This document shows positions 41,131-46,487 of a DNA stretch of 46,487 nucleotides, piece after piece; the stretch's first letter is position 1; every line of letters starts with the position of its first letter. Made by a program: the position numbers and the translations under genes. This DNA comes from an uncultured Candidatus Saccharibacteria bacterium (GTDB taxonomy: Bacteria; Patescibacteriota; Saccharimonadia; Saccharimonadales; Saccharimonadaceae): the NCBI GenBank assembly GCA_938017675.1, contig CALIJB010000007.1, forward strand, positions 1 through 46,487. Reading direction: 5' to 3'. Under the pieces are notes generated by a model. That model worked only from the letters and a program-made list of their open reading frames with translations, ran no database searches and was not told the origin of the DNA.

Positions 41131-41529
41131 ATGGCTACCGACAAATACGATTACGGCTTGGGCCGGCGCAAAAGCGCTACCGCCCGCGCCCGCCTGACCG
41201 CCGGCAAAGGCGCGATCACCATCAACGGCAAGACTGCCGATGAATACTTATCAGGCAACAAGACTTTGCTAGCCGAGATTACTGATCCGTTAGCAACCGT
41301 CAACAAGCAAAAAGAGTTTGACGTCAGTGTACTAGTGCGCGGCGGCGGGCTTAGCGGCCAAGTTGATGCCATCAAGCAAGCCATCGCCAAAGCGATTACT
41401 GCTGGTGCCGCCGACTTGCGTGCTCCACTCAAGAAGGCCGGCTTCATGAAGCGCGACCCGCGCGAGAAAGAGCGCAAGAAATACGGTCTGCGCAGCGCCC
41501 GCAAACGCGAGCAATACTCAAAGCGCTAA
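41131..41529 (+). CDS. rpsI: 30S ribosomal protein S9
   Basis: The C-terminal tail of S9 contacts the P-site tRNA. The GLGRRKSATARARL start and the KKYGLRSARKREQYSKR tail are conserved. The 132-residue length is normal. It starts directly after the rplM stop and ends the long ribosomal unit. Confidence 0.98.
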   Translation: MATDKYDYGLGRRKSATARARLTAGKGAITINGKTADEYLSGNKTLLAEITDPLATVNKQKEFDVSVLVRGGGLSGQVDAIKQAIAKAITAGAADLRAPLKKAGFMKRDPREKERKKYGLRSARKREQYSKR

Positions 41530-41553
41530 CTCTTCGCCGTTTAGAGCAGGCTC

Positions 41554-41590
41554 AAATACTCCGCTTGTTAGGGCGGGGTATTTGTTTTTT
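41554..41590 (+). terminator. Terminator after rpsI
   Basis: AAATAC-CCGC pairs with GCGGGGTATTT and is followed by GTTTTTT. Confidence 0.9.
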
Positions 41591-41711
41591 GCTTGAGCAC
41601 CATTTGATTATTTTGCTATAAAAGTATATAGTAATACTTATTGTTATAAATGCTAGGTGGGTTGCATATAGGCTACAAGCCGCTAATCCCGAAGGAGGGG
41701 ATTGAAACATT

Positions 41712-42104
41712 ATGGCAACAGGTTCAAAAGGCCCAGAAGGTCTAACAGGAACAAGAGGAGAAGGTATTAACCGCCACAAAGCGCTAAGAATATTAGGATT
41801 CACCGGCTTAGCGGCGGTAACCGCAGCCTGCAGCACCAGCAAGCCAGAGCTACCGCGCAAACAACCAAGAGAACCGATGCCGTCTGAGCATCCAAGTCAT
41901 GACACGTCCCGGCTTGTCGTAGTCTGCGACCAAGATAGAGAACGTATCAGAGCAGTAGATCCTGAAGAACTACAAAGACATTCCCAGCGATATAGCCTCC
42001 ACACGGAGGATTGTTGGAAAGAAGGAACGCCGCCAAGCAACGTTGATCCACTGCCGCCAGCAGCGCCGGCCTCGCCTACCAACACACCACCCGCTGGTAA
42101 ATAA
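41712..42104 (+). CDS. Putative lipoprotein, proline-rich
   Basis: I do not recognise this 130-residue protein. A basic segment (RHKALRI, about residues 21-27), a short hydrophobic stretch and AAC at 38-40 resemble a lipoprotein signal with Cys40 as the lipidated residue. The sequence has a Thr at -3, which is not ideal. The mature part is polar with two further cysteines, and the end is rich in Pro and Ala. It is likely cell-surface exposed. GGAGGGG before the start is a good ribosome binding site. Confidence 0.65.
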   Translation: MATGSKGPEGLTGTRGEGINRHKALRILGFTGLAAVTAACSTSKPELPRKQPREPMPSEHPSHDTSRLVVVCDQDRERIRAVDPEELQRHSQRYSLHTEDCWKEGTPPSNVDPLPPAAPASPTNTPPAGK

Positions 42105-42120
42105 CACCACACTGCAATTA

Positions 42121-42149
42121 AACATCTCGCTCTCACATAGCGGGATGTT
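42121..42149 (+). terminator. Hairpin between convergent genes
   Basis: AACATC-CGCT pairs with AGCG-GATGTT with two mismatched bases. The T tract after it is weak. It lies between the lipoprotein gene and the converging membrane protein gene. Confidence 0.5.
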
Positions 42150-42182
42150 AGCTTTACTACTCTGATCTATCCATGCTATGCT

Positions 42183-42401
42183 TTATTTCTTAGTATCATC
42201 ATCGTTATAAGCCTTATACTGAAAATACAACGCCGCGCACACCAGCACGATAGCCAGCGCGAATTCAAACAGATGAAGCGGCACATTTGGCGGCTGCTTA
42301 GCACTCATCGTATCCATAGATGTCTCAATTGAAATATACGAAACTAGCGCCGACACAAACAAGAAAACGTAATATGCAATCCGACACTGAGTTTTATTCA
42401 T
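42183..42401 (-). CDS. Small membrane protein with two helices
   Basis: I do not recognise this 72-residue protein. Two hydrophobic segments lie at about residues 8-26 and 45-63, with a polar loop between and an acidic tail (NDDDTKK). I chose the ATG at 42401 because a TACAAT lies six bases before it; the longer frame would start upstream of that promoter. It is divergent from trpS. Confidence 0.65.
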   Translation of the reverse strand: MNKTQCRIAYYVFLFVSALVSYISIETSMDTMSAKQPPNVPLHLFEFALAIVLVCAALYFQYKAYNDDDTKK

Positions 42402-42407
42402 AACGCT

Positions 42408-42413
42408 ATTGTA
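42408..42413 (-). promoter_or_regulatory. -10 element, leaderless start
   Basis: On the minus strand TACAAT is followed by AGCGTT and then ATG. The same arrangement, AGCGNT included, precedes the ATP synthase operon. Confidence 0.55.
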
Positions 42414-42486
42414 TACGCAGCCAACACTAGCGTCAAACAGCAATTGTTTCAATCGTCGCGCTCAATATGACAGTACAAGCGTACTC

Positions 42487-42495
42487 TGTTATAAT
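42487..42495 (+). promoter_or_regulatory. Extended -10 promoter of trpS, leaderless start
   Basis: TGT-TATAAT (hexamer 42490-42495) lies six bases before the ATG at 42502. Confidence 0.7.
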
Positions 42496-42501
42496 TATAC
42501 T

Positions 42502-43530
42502 ATGTCTAAAGAAACAATTCTCACTGGCGTGCGCGCCAACGAAGAGCCAACGCTCGGTAATTATCTCGGTGCGTTCGTGCCAATGGTGCAAATGCAGAAA
42601 AAGTACGCAGGAGAGTATCAAATCAACATGTTTGTGCCAGATTTGCACAGTTTTACGACACCAATCGACCATTCTGCGTTGTACGCCAACACCCTCAAAA
42701 ACCTTAAGTATTTCATCGCTGCTGGGCTCGACGCTAGAGACGAAAATACTTTTATTTACCGCCAGAGTTTTATCCCGGCGCACAGCGAATTAACTTGGAT
42801 CTTAGACTGCTTTACTAGTTTCGGCGAGATGAGCCGCATGACGCAGTTCAAAGAAAAGTCCGCTGAACACAGCGGCAATGTCAGCGTCGGACTGTTTAAC
42901 TATCCGGTGTTGATGGCTGCCGATATCTTACTCTATAATGCCCGCTATGTGCCCGTTGGCGAGGACCAATTCCAGCATCTAGAAATCACCCGCGACATCG
43001 CCATTCGCATGAATAATAAGTTCGGCGAATTATTCACCGTGCCTGACTCTACAGCCAAGCAAACTGAGTTTATCAAGCGCGACAAAGGTTTGCGCATTCG
43101 CAGCTTAACCAATCCAAGCAAGAAAATGAGCAAGAGCTCGGACGATCAAAAATCAAAAATTAATCTGAACGACGCGCCAGAACAAGCTCACAAGAAAATC
43201 ATGTCGGCAACAACCGATTCGCTTGGCGTTATCAATTTTGACTGGGAAAATCAGCCGGGTATCACCAACTTATTGCAGCTTTTGGCGATTTTAACTGATC
43301 GGCCGCAAGAAGAAGTCAATGCCGAGTGGATTGGCCAAACACAATACGGACCGTTGAAAAAAGCCGTAGCCGAAGCAGTAGCCAGCTTTTTGAGCAACTT
43401 CCAAGCGCGCCTCAACGCCATCACCGACGATGATTTATTGAAAGTCCTCGAGCGGTCCGAGCGCGCCATGACCATCGTCGCCAACGAAACCTTGCTCCGC
43501 GTCCAAAAAGCCGTGGGACTCAGGAGATAG
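42502..43530 (+). CDS. trpS: Tryptophanyl-tRNA synthetase
   Basis: This class I synthetase charges tRNA-Trp. The HIGH-type motif is TLGN in EPTLGNYLGAF (about residues 17-27), and KMSKSS lies at about 209-214. GEDQFQHLEITRDIA is the typical core segment. I placed the start at 42502 by the leaderless promoter and the family N-terminus; the frame runs open 31 codons further upstream. The length is 342 residues, normal for bacteria. Confidence 0.96.
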   Translation: MSKETILTGVRANEEPTLGNYLGAFVPMVQMQKKYAGEYQINMFVPDLHSFTTPIDHSALYANTLKNLKYFIAAGLDARDENTFIYRQSFIPAHSELTWILDCFTSFGEMSRMTQFKEKSAEHSGNVSVGLFNYPVLMAADILLYNARYVPVGEDQFQHLEITRDIAIRMNNKFGELFTVPDSTAKQTEFIKRDKGLRIRSLTNPSKKMSKSSDDQKSKINLNDAPEQAHKKIMSATTDSLGVINFDWENQPGITNLLQLLAILTDRPQEEVNAEWIGQTQYGPLKKAVAEAVASFLSNFQARLNAITDDDLLKVLERSERAMTIVANETLLRVQKAVGLRR

Positions 43531-43580
43531 CGCCAACATGCACCAATCCAACCGTCTGAACAGGGAAACAGCGTAATCAT

Positions 43581-44756
43581 ATGAAAATCACCGCCAATGA
43601 CTTACTGGCGATTTTACGCCGCTTCAACGTAGCAAACGCAGATAACCTGCCGCGCCAAATCGACCAGATCAAAAACAGCAATCCTAGCCCAATTAATCAG
43701 CTAGTGCACTTTCGCTTCAACCACCAGCATTATTTCGTACTGATTGACGATACTGCCGAAGACCGCGAAAATTATATCATGGAGCAGATATTTACCGCCA
43801 AAAGCGACGCTCGCGGCGTGATTTTCGAAAACCCAACCAGCGAACTAACTACCTACGGTTTACCATTCAAAGGTAAGGACATATATCTGTTTCAGCAAGT
43901 GAGCGACAGCCAGCGGCTGGATAGTTTGCTGGCCAAACGCTATCCAGAGACCAGCCGTTCAACCTGGCAAAAATATATCAAATCTGGCAATGTATCTGTC
44001 AACGGCACGCCAGCCAAAAGCGCCAGCCAGCTAGTCACCGAAGCCGACGAAATCGCTGTCAATCTGCCCGAAGCTACCGATTACAGCGATGAGGAGCTAC
44101 CGATACTTTATCTAGACGATAACGTCATCGTTGTCAACAAACCAGCCGGCGTTCTGACTCACAGCAAAGGGGTGCTGAATGACGAATTTACGGTCGCCGA
44201 CTTTTTCCGCCGTTACACCACCGTCGGGCTGGAAACTAATCGCCCAGGCATCGTCCATCGGCTAGACCGCGACACCAGCGGCGTTATCATCGGGGCGCGT
44301 ACTCCCGAAGCTTTTGAATTGCTCAAAAAACAATTCTCGCAACATCTCGCCAAGAAAACATATCTAGCCATCGTCGACGGTACACCGCAACCACCAACTG
44401 CCAAAATTGATATCCCGATTGGTCGCAACCCGTCGGCGCCCAGCACCTTTCGCCCCGACCCAAATGGCAAGCCAGCGCAAACTATTTACCAAACGCTCGC
44501 CACGCACCATAATCTCAGCGCTATTAAACTCTGCCCGCAGACTGGGCGCACTCATCAACTGCGCGTTCACCTGCGTCATTTGCACACGCCGATTCACGGC
44601 GACCGCGTCTATGGCAAATCTGCCGATCGCCTCTATCTGCATGCTTACAAATTAGAAATTACCACACAGCCTGGTAAGCGCCAGACATTCATTGCGCCGC
44701 TGCCTAGCGAATTTATCAAACTTTTCCCGGAGCTAGATGATGAGCCTAATCTTTGA
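43581..44756 (+). CDS. RluA-family pseudouridine synthase with extra N-terminal domain
   Basis: The enzyme converts specific uridines of rRNA or tRNA to pseudouridine. An S4 RNA-binding domain is at about residues 112-158 (RLDSLLAKRYPETSR, VSVNGTPAK). The catalytic motif HRLDRDTSG starts at His226 with Asp229 as nucleophile. The first 110 residues are not part of the RluA/RluD family and I do not recognise them. The target site cannot be predicted. The gene overlaps the next one by 20 bases. Confidence 0.88.
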   Translation: MKITANDLLAILRRFNVANADNLPRQIDQIKNSNPSPINQLVHFRFNHQHYFVLIDDTAEDRENYIMEQIFTAKSDARGVIFENPTSELTTYGLPFKGKDIYLFQQVSDSQRLDSLLAKRYPETSRSTWQKYIKSGNVSVNGTPAKSASQLVTEADEIAVNLPEATDYSDEELPILYLDDNVIVVNKPAGVLTHSKGVLNDEFTVADFFRRYTTVGLETNRPGIVHRLDRDTSGVIIGARTPEAFELLKKQFSQHLAKKTYLAIVDGTPQPPTAKIDIPIGRNPSAPSTFRPDPNGKPAQTIYQTLATHHNLSAIKLCPQTGRTHQLRVHLRHLHTPIHGDRVYGKSADRLYLHAYKLEITTQPGKRQTFIAPLPSEFIKLFPELDDEPNL

Positions 44757-45558
44757 GCCGTCAACCGAGCGACAAATTCAAACGCTAGCCCGCAGTCTAC
44801 CGCAAGCTTTACTTTTGACAGGCGCTGATGGCGCCGGTTTGCTAACTACAGCCAAATATTTAGCCGGCCCAGCACTCGCTGGAATTATTCAGCCCACCAA
44901 CAAAGACGGACAGATTGACGCAAGCGGTATTATCCGTATCGACCAAATCCGCAACCTACGCCAATACACTCGCGGTGTCGCTAATAGTAAGGCAGTTTAT
45001 GTTATCGACGATGTCAGCGCCATGAATCATCAGGCGCAAAATGCTTTCTTGAAATTATTAGAGGAACCAGCCCGCAATATCCATTTCATATTGACGTCGC
45101 ACCAGCCGAATTTACTGCTGCCGACTATCATGTCGCGCGTCGAGCGGCTTACTATCCGTCCGATTTCTGAGGAGGCCAGCCGGCTGCTCCTCGCTAAATA
45201 TCGGCAACTTGACACTACAGCGATTGCTCAGATTATGTTTCTAGCAAACGGCCGGCCAGCATTAATCTCGCGCTTGGCTGCCAAACCCAGCGAGCTCGCT
45301 GATATCGGCGCCGTCATCAAAGACTCGCAGGCATTAATTGCTGGTCCGATAAATGATAAACTAACTGTTGCTGCTCGATATACCGACCGCAAAGCTACTT
45401 TAGAGCTGCTACACTATAGCATTCTACTCGTCCAAAATGCCGTCGCCAAAAACAACACGCCAGCTACCATCGACAAACTAGCTCGTCTCAGCGAAACCTA
45501 CGAGCGCATCGCCGCCAACGGCAACATCAAGCTTCAGCTTGCCGCTTTGATCGCGTGA
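44737..45558 (+). CDS. DNA polymerase III delta-prime-like clamp-loader protein
   Basis: The 273-residue protein has an AAA+ fold. QALLLTGADGAGLLT is the P-loop region, but the GKT lysine is lost, as in inactive clamp-loader ATPase-like subunits. VYVIDDVSAMNHQAQNAFLKLLEEP and the SRVERL motif (the SRC equivalent) fit DnaX/HolB proteins. It would load the beta clamp with DnaX and HolA encoded elsewhere. The second codon is also ATG. It overlaps the pseudouridine synthase gene, so they are coupled. Confidence 0.85.
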   Translation: MMSLIFEPSTERQIQTLARSLPQALLLTGADGAGLLTTAKYLAGPALAGIIQPTNKDGQIDASGIIRIDQIRNLRQYTRGVANSKAVYVIDDVSAMNHQAQNAFLKLLEEPARNIHFILTSHQPNLLLPTIMSRVERLTIRPISEEASRLLLAKYRQLDTTAIAQIMFLANGRPALISRLAAKPSELADIGAVIKDSQALIAGPINDKLTVAARYTDRKATLELLHYSILLVQNAVAKNNTPATIDKLARLSETYERIAANGNIKLQLAALIA

Positions 45559-45563
45559 TTATG

Positions 45564-45572
45564 TGCTATAAT
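45564..45572 (+). promoter_or_regulatory. Extended -10 of the TPR gene
   Basis: TGC-TATAAT (hexamer 45567-45572) lies ten bases before the ATG at 45583. An ATG at 45574 is too close to the -10 to be transcribed. Confidence 0.6.
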
Positions 45573-45582
45573 AATGCATAGT

Positions 45583-46245
45583 ATGTTTGGATTTTTACTG
45601 GTTCTGGGACTAGGCGCCGCAGCAGTCGCATACCGCCAGTCGCCCGAAGACATCGCAGGCGACTTACCAGCGAAATTATCATCAAAGCTTGATAAGCTCT
45701 GGGAAATCGCTCAAGAATCGCTCAAAGCGCAAAAATATCTGCGCGCCGAAAAAGCCCTGCTGACCATTCTGCGCATCGACGCCAAAAACGCCAACGCTTA
45801 CAACCGTCTAGGTATTTTGTATGCCAAGCAGCACGCTTACGACGATGCTATTGAGTGCTTTGAAATTGCCCAAAGCTTAGAGCCAAGCGCCTCTAGCTTG
45901 CATAATGTCGGCTTGATTTACTACGAAACCGAAAGCTACGAAAAGGCCGCCCTGGCATTCGAGCAAGCCCTAGAGATGGAAGAAGAAGTCGCTTCGCGCC
46001 ACATCGCCTACGCCAAAGTACAAGAAAAACTCGGCAATGCCAAGCTTGTCTTACAGCACTTGGAGCGCGCCGTCACCCTAGAGCCAAGTATTCAGAGCAT
46101 CAACATTTTAGCCGATTCGTACGATCGCAACGGCCAGAAAGAGAAGGCCGCTGCTATTCGCGACAAAATCAATCGCGCCATGTCGCGCGGGCAGCATGTC
46201 GACCGCCGCGTCAAGCAGCCAGCTGGCGCTATCTCTCCACAATAA
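45583..46245 (+). CDS. TPR-repeat protein with N-terminal membrane anchor
   Basis: The 220-residue protein starts with a short hydrophobic helix (about residues 1-18, FGFLLVLGLGAAAVA). Tetratricopeptide repeats follow at about residues 50-180, for example NAYNRLGILYAKQHAYDDA and SLHNVGLIYYETESYEKAA. TPR arrays bind other proteins. The C-terminus is basic and disordered. A membrane-bound assembly or chaperone role is possible. I set the start at 45583 from the promoter position. Confidence 0.8.
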   Translation: MFGFLLVLGLGAAAVAYRQSPEDIAGDLPAKLSSKLDKLWEIAQESLKAQKYLRAEKALLTILRIDAKNANAYNRLGILYAKQHAYDDAIECFEIAQSLEPSASSLHNVGLIYYETESYEKAALAFEQALEMEEEVASRHIAYAKVQEKLGNAKLVLQHLERAVTLEPSIQSINILADSYDRNGQKEKAAAIRDKINRAMSRGQHVDRRVKQPAGAISPQ

Positions 46246-46251
46246 AAACAC

Positions 46252-46280
46252 TTGCCAAGGTTACGCAAATACGCTACACT
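46252..46280 (+). promoter_or_regulatory. Promoter of the tRNA pair
   Basis: TTGCCA (46252-46257), a 17-base spacer and TACACT (46275-46280). Transcription should start about 30 bases before tRNA-Thr. Confidence 0.65.
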
Positions 46281-46316
46281 GTTAGGTGTGCTTTCGGGTC
46301 GTACCTTTCAATTTAT

Positions 46317-46393
46317 GCCGACTTAGCTCAGCTGGCTAGAGCAGCTGTTTTGTAAACAGCAGGTCCTCGGTTCGAGTCCGAGAGTCGGCTCCA
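46317..46393 (+). tRNA. tRNA-Thr (anticodon TGT)
   Basis: The acceptor GCCGACT pairs with AGTCGGC. The anticodon stem GCTGT/ACAGC closes the loop TTTGTAA with TGT at 46351-46353. The T-arm is CTCGG-TTCGAGT-CCGAG. The discriminator is T and CCA is encoded. All arms are standard. Confidence 0.97.
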
Positions 46394-46401
46394 TAATTCA
46401 T

Positions 46402-46486
46402 GCCGGAGTCGTCTAGTGGCAATGACAGGAGACTGTAAATCTCCCGCTTTTTAGCTTCGTAGGTTCGAGTCCTACCTCCGGTACCA
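46402..46486 (+). tRNA. tRNA-Tyr (anticodon GTA)
   Basis: The acceptor GCCGGAG pairs with CTCCGGT (with a G-T at the end). The anticodon stem GGAGA/TCTCC closes CTGTAAA with GTA at 46435-46437. A long variable arm follows, as expected for bacterial tRNA-Tyr. The T-arm is GTAGG-TTCGAGT-CCTAC. CCA is encoded at 46484-46486. Confidence 0.97.
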
Positions 46487-46487
46487 T

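Noticed and set aside
42409..42501. N-terminal 31-residue extension of trpS
   Set aside because: It lies upstream of and across the extended -10 promoter, and the family start is at 42502.

Overview
The window looks like the chromosome of a Candidate Phyla Radiation bacterium, most likely a Saccharibacterium (TM7). The support is indirect. The ribosomal operons lack rpmD (L30) between rpsE and rplO. adk and map are absent between secY and infA. The non-ribosomal genes include several small proteins of unknown function. TGA is used as a stop, which argues against the recoded SR1/Gracilibacteria lineages. The lineage is an inference; no rRNA gene is present to confirm it.

Layout. Positions 1-36 carry a hammerhead ribozyme core cut by the window edge, followed by a terminator. 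A str-like block follows: rpsL, rpsG, fusA, a membrane protein and tuf. rpsJ is a separate unit. It is cut off from rplC by about 3.9 kb holding a small membrane protein, a coiled-coil protein, a MazG-like/DUF1653 fusion, two HAM1-type NTP pyrophosphatases and a 7TM protein. From rplC to rpsH (9.9-16.5 kb) lies a tightly overlapping ribosomal operon. It stops at a bidirectional terminator after rpsH.

About 17 kb then separate rpsH from rplF. This stretch holds a CtpE-like P-type ATPase with an unknown partner (minus strand), a UvrD/RecB-like helicase-nuclease, an unusual structured RNA locus (22.9-23.86 kb), dus with an in-frame palindromic insert, a kinase-like protein, the complete F1Fo ATP synthase operon atpZ-B-E-F-H-A-G-D-C (minus strand), a small basic protein, a glutaredoxin and a Nudix hydrolase. 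The ribosomal genes resume with rplF-rplR-rpsE-rplO, secY, infA, rpmJ, rpsM-rpsK-rpsD-rpoA-rplQ-rplM-rpsI. The right end has a lipoprotein, a small membrane protein, trpS, an RluA-family pseudouridine synthase, a DNA polymerase III delta-prime-like protein, a TPR protein, tRNA-Thr(TGT) and tRNA-Tyr(GTA).

The most interesting signals are these. (1) A promoter-terminator unit at 22891-23857 produces a dense chain of hairpins, a tRNA-like domain and a 60-residue ORF that I cannot assign to a known RNA class. (2) A hammerhead core lies at the left edge. (3) Many -10 boxes sit 6-7 bases before the start codon, which implies leaderless mRNAs for most non-ribosomal genes. (4) A 74-base palindrome is inserted in frame in dus. 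(5) EF-G has non-canonical G4 and G5 guanine-recognition motifs, while EF-Tu in the same window is canonical.
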